This document shows, in pieces, positions 18,339 through 27,445 of a stretch of 64,000 nt of DNA (the stretch's first letter is position 1; every line of letters starts with the position of its first letter). The DNA lies in contig NZ_CADFEB010000007.1 in the NCBI RefSeq assembly GCF_902833085.1, positions 124,001 through 188,000 on the forward strand, read 5' to 3'. Position numbers and translations under genes: made by a program. The notes under the pieces are model-generated. The model was given only the letters and a program-made list of their open reading frames with translations. It ran no database searches and was not told the origin of the DNA. The DNA is from Burkholderia ubonensis (lineage in GTDB: Bacteria > Pseudomonadota > Gammaproteobacteria > Burkholderiales > Burkholderiaceae).

Positions 18339-19064
18339 ATGACTACCCAGATCCTCATCGTCGACGACGACCAAGAACTGCGCGACCTGCTGCGCGACTA
18401 CCTCGTACGCCAGGGCATGGAAGTGTCCGTACTGCACGACGCGGCGACGCTCGAGAAGCGCCTCGAGCGCGAACGCCCCGACCTGATCGTGCTGGACCTG
18501 ATGATGCCGGGCGTGGACGGCCTCACCGCGCTGCGGCAGCTGCGCGCGGCGGGCGACGACATCCCCGTGATCATGCTGACCGCGCGCGCCGACGACGTGG
18601 ACCGCATCGTCGGGCTCGAGCTCGGCGCGGACGACTACCTCGGCAAGCCGTTCAACCCGCGCGAGCTGCTCGCGCGCGTGCAGGCGGTGCTCAGGCGGCG
18701 CCGCGCGACGCCGTCGGCCGCGGCGCCCGAACAGCGCGAGCCTTACGCGTTCGGCCGCTTCCTGCTCGATTTCCAGGCGCGCACGCTGTCGGTCGACGGC
18801 AAGCCGGCCACGCTGTCGAGCAGCGAATTCGCGCTGCTGAAGATCTTCGTCAACCACGCGCTGCGCACGCTCACGCGCGAGCGGCTGCTCGAGCTGCTGC
18901 ACGGGCCGGAATACGACGGCACCGACCGCGGCATCGACGTCCAGGTATGGCGCCTGCGCCGCATTCTCGAGTCGGATCCGTCGTCGCCGCGCTTCATCCA
19001 GACGGTGCGGGGGCGCGGCTACGTGTTCGTGCCCGACGGCGAGGCCCATGCGCAAGCCCATTGA
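18339..19064 (+). CDS. OmpR-family response regulator
   Basis: The 241-residue regulator has a receiver domain (acidic pocket DDD at 9-11, phospho-acceptor D53 in VLDLMMPG, the conserved T and K in MLTARA and GKPFNPREL) and a C-terminal winged-helix DNA-binding domain (SSSEFALLKIFVNH, then RGIDVQVWRLRRILE and TVRGRGYVF). It overlaps the kinase gene by 17 bases, so the two are one system of RstAB/EnvZ-OmpR type. It probably binds the paired TTAC repeats just upstream and controls itself and the divergent Spy-like gene. Confidence 0.95.
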   Translation: MTTQILIVDDDQELRDLLRDYLVRQGMEVSVLHDAATLEKRLERERPDLIVLDLMMPGVDGLTALRQLRAAGDDIPVIMLTARADDVDRIVGLELGADDYLGKPFNPRELLARVQAVLRRRRATPSAAAPEQREPYAFGRFLLDFQARTLSVDGKPATLSSSEFALLKIFVNHALRTLTRERLLELLHGPEYDGTDRGIDVQVWRLRRILESDPSSPRFIQTVRGRGYVFVPDGEAHAQAH

Positions 19065-20361
19065 TTCGCTGTTCGGCCGGCTGGCGCTGCTCGTCATCGG
19101 CGTGCTGCTGCTGTCGCACTTCGCGTGGTATTTCGCGATGCGGCTCGAGCGCAACCAGATGCAGACGCGCTATGCGGTCGAGGAAGCGTCGTTCCTCGTC
19201 GATGCGGTGCGCCAGCACGTCGCCCGCACGCCGGACCAGCCGCTGCCGTCGCGCGTGCGGCTCGTCCCGCCCGACAGCCCCGACGTGCCGCAGGGGCACG
19301 CCGGCCTGCCGCCGCCGCTCAAGCGCTTCCGCGACGACGTGAGCGAGCGCATGCCGGCCGGCACGCGCGTCGAGATCGGCGTGCCGGGCCATCCTCCCGT
19401 GCTGTGGGTCAAGGAGCCGGCCGACCGCAACTGGATCGTCGTGCCGGTGCAGCCGCTGCGGCCGCCGCGCTCGCTGGACCGGATGCTGATCTGGCTCGGG
19501 ACGATCTTCTCCGCCGGCGTGGTCGCCGCGCTGTTCGCGGCCTGGCAGCTGCAGCAGCCGCTGCGCTCGCTCGCGCGCGCGGTCGCCCGCTTCGGCCGCG
19601 GCCAGCCGGTGCCGCCGCTGCGCGAGCGCGGCCCGCGTGAGCTGCGACAGCTCACGCACGGCTTCAACCAGATGGTGGAACAGGTGTCGCGCGCGGAGAA
19701 CGACCGCGCGGTGATGCTGGCCGGCGTCGCGCACGACCTGCGCACGCCGCTCGCGCGGATGCGCCTGCGCGCCGAGATGATGGACGACGCGCGCCTGCGC
19801 GATGGCGTCGTGCGCGACGTGGACTCGATGTCGCACATCGTCGACCAGTTCCTCGTGTTCGCGCACGGCGGCAACGACCGCAGCGAGCCGGTGGCGGTCG
19901 ACCAGGCCTGCGAGCGGATCGCGCGCACCTATCGCGCGGTCGCGCCCAACGCGCCGACGGTCCAGACCCGGCTCGCCGCCGATCCGGGCTTCCGCCTGCC
20001 GACCGCGACGCTCGACCGGATCCTGTCGAACCTGCTCGACAACGCGCATGCGTACGGCGCGCCGCCCGTCGTCGTCGAAACCGAACGCACCGCGACCGGC
20101 TACCTGCTGGCGGTGAGCGACCACGGCGGCGGCATCGCGCCGCGCGATCTCGCGGCCGCGACGCGGCCGTTCGTCCGTCTCGACCCCGCGCGCGGCGGCA
20201 ACGGGCACAGCGGCCTCGGGCTCGCGATCGTCGAGCGGCTGGTGCTGCGGCTGGGCGGGACGTGCGAGATCGGCAACCGGCCGGAAGGCGGCCTGCGCGT
20301 CGCGATGCAGTTCCCGTACGACGCGGTGCCGAAGCCCGAACCGCACGCGCAGGCCGCGTGA
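19048..20361 (+). CDS. Membrane sensor histidine kinase
   Basis: The 437-residue kinase has membrane segments at about residues 10-30 and 146-166 that enclose a periplasmic sensor loop of roughly 115 residues rich in Pro and Arg. A HAMP linker follows, then the phospho-acceptor H229 in GVAHDLRTPLARMR, and the ATPase domain with N-box NLLDNAHAYG, G1 DHGGGI and G2 GHSGLGLAIV. The proline-rich periplasmic loop suggests sensing of envelope or metal stress. It overlaps the response regulator gene by 17 bases. Confidence 0.95.
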   Translation: MRKPIDSLFGRLALLVIGVLLLSHFAWYFAMRLERNQMQTRYAVEEASFLVDAVRQHVARTPDQPLPSRVRLVPPDSPDVPQGHAGLPPPLKRFRDDVSERMPAGTRVEIGVPGHPPVLWVKEPADRNWIVVPVQPLRPPRSLDRMLIWLGTIFSAGVVAALFAAWQLQQPLRSLARAVARFGRGQPVPPLRERGPRELRQLTHGFNQMVEQVSRAENDRAVMLAGVAHDLRTPLARMRLRAEMMDDARLRDGVVRDVDSMSHIVDQFLVFAHGGNDRSEPVAVDQACERIARTYRAVAPNAPTVQTRLAADPGFRLPTATLDRILSNLLDNAHAYGAPPVVVETERTATGYLLAVSDHGGGIAPRDLAAATRPFVRLDPARGGNGHSGLGLAIVERLVLRLGGTCEIGNRPEGGLRVAMQFPYDAVPKPEPHAQAA

Positions 20362-20402
20362 GCAAAGCGCGCGGCGCCGGCCTGGCTAGGCCCGGCGGCG
20401 CG

Positions 20403-20669
20403 TCATTCGCCGAACAGCGAGCCGAGCGTCTCGGCGGCGTTGCTGTCGATCGTGTTGTACGTCACGCTGGTGGCCTCGAAGATGTACACGGTCGTGTACC
20501 GGCCGAGGCGCTCGAGAATCTCGTCCTGCAGCGATTCCGGCACGATGTTCATGTTCAGGTACCAGGCCGTCGACGACAGCCGCGTCTGGAACGAACCGTA
20601 CTCCTGCATCAGCTCGTAGAACGCGTCGGCATCCTGATCGCGGCAGACGATCACCAAGTTTCCTGCCAT
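20403..20669 (-). CDS. Conserved small protein, possible ferredoxin-like fold
   Basis: The 88-residue cytoplasmic protein has no assigned family that I can name with certainty. It starts MAGNLVIVCRDQDADAFYELM; GGAGGAAAGGA upstream strongly supports this start over a longer frame to 20807. The order strand (NLVIVCRD), helix (AFYELMQEYG), S-x-x-W strand (STAWYLNMNI), helix (ESLQDEILERLG), strand (TTVYIFEAT) resembles the beta-alpha-beta-beta-alpha-beta layout of small SinR/Cas2-like proteins. That fold similarity is a guess from pattern only. It is divergent from an ABC transporter operon and convergent with the kinase gene. Confidence 0.8.
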   Translation of the reverse strand: MAGNLVIVCRDQDADAFYELMQEYGSFQTRLSSTAWYLNMNIVPESLQDEILERLGRYTTVYIFEATSVTYNTIDSNAAETLGSLFGE

Positions 20670-21158
20670 TCCTTTCCTCCCGCTCGTCGATCGATCCCCG
20701 TGGGGGCCAGCCCCGATCATACCTGCTTCGCGGTGTCCCGCTCCTGACGGGGCGCACGGTTTTGCCCGCCGCGCGCGGCGGGCGGGTTCACGGGCGGGCC
20801 GGATCACGGCATAATTCGGGCCTGCATGCTGGCCGGCGCGTTGCGCGCCGCTGCGTCCCGCGCCGATCCGTCAGCCGCCGGCCCGTTCCGGGCCCGATTC
20901 GCCCGCGCGGCGGCGGATTCCACCGTTTCGATCCGGAAGGTTGTGCCTGAAATACAGGTTGTAGTAGTGTCGTGCCGTTTGCGGACCGACTCGGCCGGAA
21001 ATCCGCGCGGCGATGCCGTCGGCACGGATGCGCCGCATTGCGCCTGCCTTGCATCGTGAGTCAAAACGAATTACCGCGCCCGCGCGCTTTGCCATGAATC
21101 AACATCGTCTGCCGGTCATATTCTTCGATTCGATCGGCCTTACCGGGGAGAGCGCCTG
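20670..21158. other. Divergent intergenic region
   Basis: About 490 bp separate the 88-aa gene from the ABC permease. A perfect 20-bp palindrome of Gs and Cs lies at 20764-20783 (GCCCGCCGCG and its complement), and CCTG-AAATA-CAGG at 20946-20958 is a second small dyad. ORFs here are short, GC-biased and lack ribosome-binding sites, so I call no gene. Confidence 0.5.
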
Positions 21159-22913
21159 ATGGACATCGGATTCGATCCGAACCGGATCGCCAATGCATCG
21201 GCATGGCGCGTCCTGCCGAACCGCTGGGATTTCATTGCCTTTCCGCTGATCATCTGCGTGATCGCGATGGCGGTGGTCGGGTTTCATGAAACGATGGCAC
21301 CGATCACGACCCTCAATACGCAGAAGATCTCGCTGGATCCGTCGAACCTGCCCGAATATGCGCTGCGCACGACGCTGCGGATGCTCGCGGCGATGGTCGC
21401 GTCGCTCGCGTTCACGCTCGTATACGGCACGCTTGCCGCGAAGAGCCGCCGCGCCGGCATGGTGCTCGTGCCGATTCTCGACATCCTGCAGTCGGTGCCG
21501 GTGCTCGGCTATATCTCGTTTACGGTGACGTTCTTCCTCGCGCTGTTCCCGAGCCGCGTGCTCGGCGCCGAGCTGGCCGCGATCTTCGCGATCTTCACGA
21601 GCCAGGCGTGGAACATGACGTTCAGCTTCTACCAGTCGCTGCGCACGGTGCCGCGCGATCTGGACGAAGTGTCGCGCGGCTTTCACCTGACGTCGTGGCA
21701 GCGCTTCTGGAAGCTCGAGGTGCCGTTCTCGATGCCGGGCCTGATCTGGAACATGATGATGTCGATGTCGGGCGGCTGGTTCTTCGTCGTCGCGTCGGAG
21801 GCGATCACGGTCGGCAACCACACGATCACGCTGCCGGGCATCGGCGCGTATCTCGCGCAGGCGATCGGCGACAAGAACCTCGGCGCGATCGGCTGGGTGA
21901 TCCTCGCGATGACCGTCGTGATCCTCGCGTACGACCAGCTGCTGTTCCGCCCGCTCGTCGCGTGGGCCGACAAGTTCCGGATGGAAACCACGAGTTCCGG
22001 CAACGCGCCCGAATCGTGGCTGCTCGATCTCGTGCGCCGCACGCGCCTGATCCACCAGCTGCTGGTGCCGGCCGGCTGGCTCTTCGCGAAGGCCGCGCGG
22101 ATCCCGCTGCGCCTGCCGCTGTCGGGCGCGGTGCGCTTTACGCTGCCGCGCGTCGAGAAGAAGGCGTCGTTCGCCGCCGACATCGCGTGGGCGCTCCTCG
22201 TGCTGGCCGGCACGGCCTACGTCGTCTGGCGCGTCGTCAGCTTCGTGGCGAGCGGCGTGACGATGGCCGAAGTCGGCCACGTCTTCACGCTGGGGCTCAT
22301 CACGCTGCTGCGGGTGATCGTGCTGATCGCGATCGCGTCGGTGATCTGGGTGCCGATCGGCGTGTGGATCGGGCTGCGCCCGGCGCTCGCCGAGAAGATG
22401 CAGCCGCTCGCGCAGTTCCTGGCCGCGTTCCCCGCGAACCTGCTGTTCCCGGCGTTCGTGATCGTGATCGCGCATTTTCACCTGAACCCCGACATCTGGC
22501 TGTCGCCGCTGATCGTGCTCGGCACCCAGTGGTATATCCTGTTCAACGTGATTGCCGGCGCGACGTCCTATCCGAACGACTACCGCGAGGCGGCGACGAA
22601 CTTCCGCATCCGCGGCTGGCAATGGTGGCGCCAGGCGATCCTGCCGGGCATCTTCCCGTATTACGTGACGGGCGCGATCACCGCGTCGGGCGGCGCATGG
22701 AACGCGAGCATCGTGTCGGAAGCGGTGCAGTGGGGCAATACCAAGATCGAGGCGCACGGCCTCGGCGCGTATATCGCCCAGACGACGGCCGCCGGCGATT
22801 TCCCGAAGATCATCCTGGGCATCACGGTGATGTCCCTGTTCGTGACCCTGTTCAACCGCCTGCTGTGGCGTCCGCTGTATGCCTATGCCGAATCGAAGCT
22901 GCGACTTGACTGA
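21159..22913 (+). CDS. Fused tandem ABC permease (NitT/TauT-like)
   Basis: The 584-residue inner-membrane protein is two BPD_transp_1 permeases in one chain. The first half has its EAA loop near residue 167 (VPRDLDEVSRGFHLTSWQRFWKLEVP) and the second near 477 (YREAATNFRIRGWQWWRQAILP). Both resemble SsuC/TauC-type permeases, but the substrate is unknown. Separate homodimeric permeases are usual, so this is an internal duplication and fusion that makes a pseudo-heterodimer. GGGGAG upstream supports the start. No periplasmic binding protein is encoded beside it; the ATPase follows 22 bp later. Confidence 0.93.
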   Translation: MDIGFDPNRIANASAWRVLPNRWDFIAFPLIICVIAMAVVGFHETMAPITTLNTQKISLDPSNLPEYALRTTLRMLAAMVASLAFTLVYGTLAAKSRRAGMVLVPILDILQSVPVLGYISFTVTFFLALFPSRVLGAELAAIFAIFTSQAWNMTFSFYQSLRTVPRDLDEVSRGFHLTSWQRFWKLEVPFSMPGLIWNMMMSMSGGWFFVVASEAITVGNHTITLPGIGAYLAQAIGDKNLGAIGWVILAMTVVILAYDQLLFRPLVAWADKFRMETTSSGNAPESWLLDLVRRTRLIHQLLVPAGWLFAKAARIPLRLPLSGAVRFTLPRVEKKASFAADIAWALLVLAGTAYVVWRVVSFVASGVTMAEVGHVFTLGLITLLRVIVLIAIASVIWVPIGVWIGLRPALAEKMQPLAQFLAAFPANLLFPAFVIVIAHFHLNPDIWLSPLIVLGTQWYILFNVIAGATSYPNDYREAATNFRIRGWQWWRQAILPGIFPYYVTGAITASGGAWNASIVSEAVQWGNTKIEAHGLGAYIAQTTAAGDFPKIILGITVMSLFVTLFNRLLWRPLYAYAESKLRLD

Positions 22914-22935
22914 AACTGATTGAGAGCGAAACGCG

Positions 22936-24276
22936 ATGCACAATCCGAATGCTGTAAACGCCCCCGTTCAGACGCAGCCGGCGCCGCCGAAGCTCGGTGA
23001 CGAGATCCTGCGCGTCGCCGACGTCAGCCGCGGCTTCAACAAGACCCAGGGCGAGCTGCTCGTGCTCGACGGCGCGAACCTGTCGCTGCGCGAGGGCGAA
23101 ATCGTCGGGCTGCTCGGCCGCTCGGGCTCGGGCAAGTCGACGCTGTTGCGCATCATCGCCGGCCTGATCGAGCCGACGGGCGGCGAGGTCAGCTACCTGG
23201 GCAAGCCGCTGGACGGCCCGGCCGAAGGCGTCGCGATGGTGTTCCAGACCTTCGCGCTGTTTCCGTGGCTCACCGTGCTGCAGAACGTGGAAGCGGGCCT
23301 CGAGGCGCTCGGCGTCGGCGCGCGCGAGCGGCGCGAGCGCGCGCTCGCGGCGATCGACCTGATCGGTCTCGACGGCTTCGAGAACGCGTATCCGCGCGAG
23401 CTGTCGGGCGGCATGCGCCAGCGCGTCGGCTTCGCGCGCGCGCTCGTCGTCGATCCGACGATCCTGCTGATGGACGAGCCGTTCTCGGCGCTCGACGTGC
23501 TGACCGCCGAGACGCTGCGTACCGACCTGCTCGACCTGTGGACGCAGGGCCGCATGCCGATCAAGTCGGTGCTGATCGTCACGCACAACATCGAGGAAGC
23601 GGTCTTCATGTGCGACCGGATCCTCGTGCTGTCGTCGAACCCGGGCCGCGTGATCGCCGAGATCAAGGTGCCGTTCAAGCATCCGCGCAACCGTCTCGAC
23701 CCGGCGTTCCGCCGGCTGGTCGACGACATCTACGCGAAGATGACGGCCCGCCAGATCGGCGAGGCGACCAAGAAGGGGCTCGAGCTCGGCAGCTGGCTGC
23801 CGCAGGTGTCGACCAACCTGATGGCCGGTCTGATCGAGACGCTGGCCGCGCCGCCGTACCACGGCCGCGCGGACATGCCGGAAATCGCGCGTACGCTGCA
23901 TCTGGAGGTCGACGACCTGTTCCCGATCGCCGAAGTGCTGCAGTACCTCGGCTTCGCCGACGTGCGGGAAGGGGACGTGTTCCTGACGCCGCCGGGGCGC
24001 GTGTTCGCCGAGTTCGGCACGCAGGAGCGCAAGCTGATGTTCGCGGATCATCTGCTGAAGCACGTGCCGCTCGCCGCGCGGATCAAGAAGGTGCTCAACG
24101 AGCGGCCGGGCCATCGCGCGCCGCGCGTGCGCTTCGAGCAGGAGCTGGAGGATTTCCTGTCCGACGGCGCCGCGGAGGAGACGCTCGACGCGGTGATCGA
24201 CTGGGGCCGTTACGGCGAGATCTTCTCGTATAACGACCAGACCGAGATTTTCAGTCTCGAGGACGTCGAGTCCTGA
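22936..24276 (+). CDS. ABC transporter ATPase with AAA-associated C-terminal domain
   Basis: The protein has 446 residues. The N-terminal 270 form a NitT/TauT-type ATPase: Walker A GRSGSGKST, Q-loop VFQTFALFPW, signature LSGGMRQR, Walker B ILLMDEPFSALD, switch VTHNIEEA. The C-terminal 150 residues (MPEIARTLHLEVDDLFPIAEVLQYLGFADVR and on) match the AAA_assoc_C domain found on a subset of these ATPases and thought to regulate them. It partners the fused permease upstream. The family is often annotated nitrate/sulfonate transport, which should not be taken literally here. Confidence 0.93.
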   Translation: MHNPNAVNAPVQTQPAPPKLGDEILRVADVSRGFNKTQGELLVLDGANLSLREGEIVGLLGRSGSGKSTLLRIIAGLIEPTGGEVSYLGKPLDGPAEGVAMVFQTFALFPWLTVLQNVEAGLEALGVGARERRERALAAIDLIGLDGFENAYPRELSGGMRQRVGFARALVVDPTILLMDEPFSALDVLTAETLRTDLLDLWTQGRMPIKSVLIVTHNIEEAVFMCDRILVLSSNPGRVIAEIKVPFKHPRNRLDPAFRRLVDDIYAKMTARQIGEATKKGLELGSWLPQVSTNLMAGLIETLAAPPYHGRADMPEIARTLHLEVDDLFPIAEVLQYLGFADVREGDVFLTPPGRVFAEFGTQERKLMFADHLLKHVPLAARIKKVLNERPGHRAPRVRFEQELEDFLSDGAAEETLDAVIDWGRYGEIFSYNDQTEIFSLEDVES

Positions 24277-24282
24277 CCGGCG

Positions 24283-24304
24283 TGCCGGGCCGTCCGGCCC
24301 GGCA
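24283..24304. terminator. Hairpin after the ABC operon
   Basis: A perfect 9-bp stem TGCCGGGCC/GGCCCGGCA with loop GTCC lies 6 bp past the ATPase stop, between convergent genes. It has no T-run. Confidence 0.5.
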
Positions 24305-24338
24305 GCAGCGCGCGCCGCGCGTCACGCGGCGCGGCTCA

Positions 24339-24833
24339 TCACTGCAGATTGCCCCAGCGGTCGACGGCCGGCTCGGCCGCGGCCCACTTCCAGCGCGCAC
24401 CTTGCTGGCACGCGCTCGCAAAATACCAGTCCGCCTTCGCGCCGTCCTTCATCGAGAACGCGAATTCCTTGCACAGCGCGAGCGACGTCGAATAGGCGCG
24501 CGTGACGCGCACCTCGCCTTCGCCGTTCTCGAGCGGAAGCGTGTTCTTCGCCTTCCACGGCTTCACTTCGCCGACCGCGAGGCTGCCGGCCGCCTGCGCG
24601 ATCGCATCCTGCTGGTTCTGGTGGAGCTGCTTCATCGTGCGCTTCACGGCCTCGTCGGTCGCGGCCTGCACGGCGATGCCGACGCCGACGCCGACGGCCG
24701 GGTTGGCGGTCACGAGGCCCGTCGCCGCGCCCGCGAGCGCGCCGCTTGCCGCGCCGACCGACCCGCAGCCCGACAGCGCGGCGCCGGCCGCGCACAGCGC
24801 GCCGAGCCATGCGACGCGAATCGCGACGCTCAT
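24339..24833 (-). CDS. Glycine-zipper lipoprotein, paralogue B
   Basis: The 164-residue protein has a lipoprotein signal with lipobox ALSGC and a small-residue glycine-zipper-like stretch (GAASGALAGAATGLVTANPAVGVGVG). The C-terminal domain contains VKPWKAKNTLPLENGEGEVRVTRAYS, a Cys (LALCKEF) and a second Cys (ASACQQG), and ends KWAAAEPAVDRWGNLQ. The gene upstream ends WKWASAEPATERWGALQ and shares the same block order, so the two are tandem paralogues; they overlap by ATGA (24830-24833). Outer-membrane anchored by inference. Function unknown. Confidence 0.85.
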   Translation of the reverse strand: MSVAIRVAWLGALCAAGAALSGCGSVGAASGALAGAATGLVTANPAVGVGVGIAVQAATDEAVKRTMKQLHQNQQDAIAQAAGSLAVGEVKPWKAKNTLPLENGEGEVRVTRAYSTSLALCKEFAFSMKDGAKADWYFASACQQGARWKWAAAEPAVDRWGNLQ

Positions 24834-25381
24834 TGCAGCGCACCCCAGCGTTCTGTCGCCGGCTCGGCCGACGCCCATTTCCACACCGGGCCGTCGCGGC
24901 AGATGGTCGCGACGAAGAACGCGGATTGCGCGGCGGCATCGGCCTTGGCCGGCGCATCGACGGAGAACACGATTTCCTTGCAGTCGAGCGGACCGACGCT
25001 GATCATCCGGCTGACCGTCACGCGGCCGCGCTCGTCGTCCTCGATCGGAAACGCGTGGTTCGTCGACCACGGCGCGACGCCGCCGACGTCGAGCGGTCCG
25101 GCCGCCGTGGCGATCTGCTGCTGCGTGTAGCGGTGCGCGACGCGCTGCGTGTACTGGACGCCCGCACGCGCGCCGGCGACCGCGCCGAGGCCGATGCCCG
25201 TCGCAACGGCGGCGTTGTTGGTGACCTTGGACGCGATCGCGGCGCCCGCGATGCCGGCGCCGGCCGTCGCGCCTTCGCTGTACAGCGAGTTGCAGCCGGA
25301 CAGCAGTGCCGCCGCGGCAGCCGTGGCCAGCACGATGCGCGCCGGCATGGCCCGGCGCGGCGGTTCGAAACGTAAGTTCAT
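24830..25381 (-). CDS. Glycine-zipper lipoprotein, paralogue A
   Basis: The protein has about 183 residues. Lipobox LLSGC follows a short Arg-containing leader. A glycine-zipper segment (GATAGAGIAGAAIASKV, then GIGLGAVAGARAGVQYTQR) leads into a domain shared with the next gene (VGGVAPWSTNHAFPIEDDERGRVTVSR, two Cys, WKWASAEPATERWGALQ). The start is uncertain: ATG 25381 gives a leader of about 27 residues before the lipobox Cys, while 25348 would give a shorter one. Translationally coupled to its paralogue. Function unknown. Confidence 0.82.
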   Translation of the reverse strand: MNLRFEPPRRAMPARIVLATAAAAALLSGCNSLYSEGATAGAGIAGAAIASKVTNNAAVATGIGLGAVAGARAGVQYTQRVAHRYTQQQIATAAGPLDVGGVAPWSTNHAFPIEDDERGRVTVSRMISVGPLDCKEIVFSVDAPAKADAAAQSAFFVATICRDGPVWKWASAEPATERWGALQ

Positions 25382-25653
25382 CCCTGAGTGCGTGTCCTGT
25401 CTGGGTGAGCGGCGAGGCATGCGCGCGCTCATGCCGTGCCATTGTTTCGCAATTGTCATACGGAAACTGCAAAGCTTTGACAAATCGCCGGCGGCCGGCC
25501 TCGCGCACGCGCGCGGCGCTATTGTCTGGCAGATGGTGGGCGAGGGGTCGAAACGTTACAAATTGAAGGTAATTGTTACGCTGGCGTGCAAGCTTCGCAC
25601 CTAGACTGTTTTGTTATGGAATGTTTCGACGACGGTAGTGCGCCGTTCAACCC

Positions 25654-25866
25654 ATGAGACACCCAGCCATGCGCCGTTCCAGACGGCCTTCGCAGCAACC
25701 GTCCGACACGGGCGCTGACCGCCCGCGGCCGCGCACCGATGCGCCATCCGCGCCGCCTGCCGGCGCGCCCGCCACGACGCCGTCCGACGGCGATCACAAC
25801 CAGGGCGGGGCCCGCCCGGAAGGGCTCGACTATCAACGCGACCTCGGCGTCGATCAGGACGCGTGA
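25654..25866 (+). CDS. Small hydrophilic Pro/Arg-rich protein (uncertain)
   Basis: This 70-codon frame (or 65 from a second ATG at 25669) encodes a disordered-looking Pro/Arg/Asp-rich peptide with the ordered-looking tail PEGLDYQRDLGVDQDA. No family recognised. No strong ribosome-binding site is visible. It stands alone upstream of otsA. It may be real because the C-terminal part looks constrained, but chance cannot be excluded in this GC-rich DNA. Confidence 0.4.
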   Translation: MRHPAMRRSRRPSQQPSDTGADRPRPRTDAPSAPPAGAPATTPSDGDHNQGGARPEGLDYQRDLGVDQDA

Positions 25867-25895
25867 CGTCCTTCTCGTTGTTGCGTTTCGTTGCC

Positions 25896-25931
25896 GCATT
25901 TATCGCATTTATCGCATTTATCGCATTTCTC
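25896..25931. repeat. Four tandem 9-bp repeats (GCATTTATC)
   Basis: Three exact copies and one variant (GCATTTCTC) of the nonamer GCATTTATC stand in tandem about 95 bp upstream of otsA. The run is AT-richer than its surroundings and could vary in copy number by slippage. Confidence 0.9.
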
Positions 25932-26026
25932 ACGTCTGAACCGCCGCGCGGCAGCCTTCGGGTTGCCGCGCCCGTCACGGCGCGCGCTTTACGCGCCGGC
26001 CATTCGAATCCTGGAGGGGAAGCCGC

Positions 26027-27445
26027 ATGAGCAGATTGATCGTGGTATCGAACCGTGTCGCCATCGGCGAGGACACGCGCCCGAGCGCGGGCGGCCTTGC
26101 GGTCGGCGTGATGGACGCGCTGCAGGAAACCGGCGGCATGTGGTTCGGCTGGAGCGGCGAGATCGTCGGCGCGCCCGATGCGCCCGCAGTCCGGCGCGAC
26201 GGCAACGTGACCTACGCGACGGTCGGCCTGACCCGCCGCGACTACGATCAGTACTACCGCGGTTTCTCGAACGCGACACTGTGGCCGGTGTTCCACTATC
26301 GCGGCGACCTCGCGCGCTTCGACCGCCAGGAATACGCGGGCTATCTGCGCGTGAACGCCGCGCTCGCGAAACAGCTCGCCGCGCTGCTGAAGCCCGACGA
26401 CCTGATCTGGGTGCACGACTACCACCTGCTGCCGTTCGCGCATTGCCTGCGCGAGCTCGGCGTGAAGAACCCGATCGGCTTCTTCCTGCACATCCCGTTT
26501 CCGTCGCCCGACGTGCTGCGCATGGTGCCGCCGCACGACGAGCTGGTGAAATTCATGTGCGCGTACGACGTCGCCGGCTTCCAGACCGACGCCGACAAGC
26601 AGGCGTTCGTCGACTACATCGAACGGCGCGGGATCGGCGCGTCGAGCGACGACGGGATGCTGCATGCGCACGGGCGGGTCGTGAAGGTTGCCGCGTATCC
26701 GATCGGCGTGTATCCGGACGCGATCGCGCAGGCGGCGGTGCAGTACGGCGCGCGCAAGCCGGTGAAGGTGCTGCGCGACGCGCTCGGCGGCCGCAAGCTG
26801 GTGATGAGCGTCGATCGTCTCGATTACTCGAAGGGGCTCGTCGAGCGCTTCCAGGCGTTCGAGCGGATGCTCGCGAACGCGCCCGGCTGGCAGGGCCGCG
26901 TGTCGCTCGTGCAGATCGCGCCGCCGACGCGCACCGACGTGCAGACCTACCAGCGCATCCGCGAGACGCTCGAAGGCGAGGCGGGCCGCATCAACGGGCG
27001 CTTTTCGCAGCTCGACTGGACGCCGATCCAGTATCTGAACCGCAAGTACGAGCGCAACCTGCTGATGGCGTTCTTCCGGATGTCGCAGGTCGGCTACGTG
27101 ACGCCGCTGCGCGACGGGATGAATCTCGTCGCGAAGGAGTACGTCGCTTCGCAGGACGCGGCCGATCCGGGTGTGCTCGTGCTGTCCGAGTTCGCGGGCG
27201 CGGCGGCCGAGCTGCCGGGCGCGCTGCTCGTCAATCCGTTCGACTTGTCGCAGATGGCCGAGGCGCTCGAGCGCGCGCTGTCGATGCCGCTCGCCGAGCG
27301 GCAGGCGCGTCACGACGAGAACCTCGCGCGGCTGCGCGCGAACGACCTGTCGGTCTGGCGCGACACGTTCGTCGCGGATCTGCGCAGCGTTGCGACGGCC
27401 GCGTCGGTGACGCGGCGGGCCGGCCGGCGGGTCGCGCATGTCTGA
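26027..27445 (+). CDS. otsA: Trehalose-6-phosphate synthase
   Basis: The 472-residue GT20 glycosyltransferase joins UDP-glucose and glucose-6-phosphate to trehalose-6-phosphate, the first step of osmoprotectant trehalose synthesis. Recognisable blocks are SNRVA and GGLAVGV at the N terminus, [10 protein letters not shown] (near residue 128), [20 protein letters not shown] (near 262), and [15 protein letters not shown] with [10 protein letters not shown] in the C-terminal nucleotide-sugar site. GGAGGGG precedes the ATG. No otsB phosphatase is present beside it; a P-loop gene overlaps its 3' end by eight bases. Confidence 0.96.
   Translation: MSRLIVVSNRVAIGEDTRPSAGGLAVGVMDALQETGGMWFGWSGEIVGAPDAPAVRRDGNVTYATVGLTRRDYDQYYRGFSNATLWPVFHYRGDLARFDRQEYAGYLRVNAALAKQLAALLKPDDLIWVHDYHLLPFAHCLRELGVKNPIGFFLHIPFPSPDVLRMVPPHDELVKFMCAYDVAGFQTDADKQAFVDYIERRGIGASSDDGMLHAHGRVVKVAAYPIGVYPDAIAQAAVQYGARKPVKVLRDALGGRKLVMSVDRLDYSKGLVERFQAFERMLANAPGWQGRVSLVQIAPPTRTDVQTYQRIRETLEGEAGRINGRFSQLDWTPIQYLNRKYERNLLMAFFRMSQVGYVTPLRDGMNLVAKEYVASQDAADPGVLVLSEFAGAAAELPGALLVNPFDLSQMAEALERALSMPLAERQARHDENLARLRANDLSVWRDTFVADLRSVATAASVTRRAGRRVAHV

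Noticed and set aside
20944-20960. CCTGAAATACAGG considered as a LexA (SOS) box
   Set aside because: The spacing between the CTG and CAG half-sites does not fit CTGT-N8-ACAG.
25896-25931. Tandem GCATTTATC considered as a CRISPR-like or iteron array
   Set aside because: Units are contiguous with no spacers and only four copies; a simple tandem repeat.
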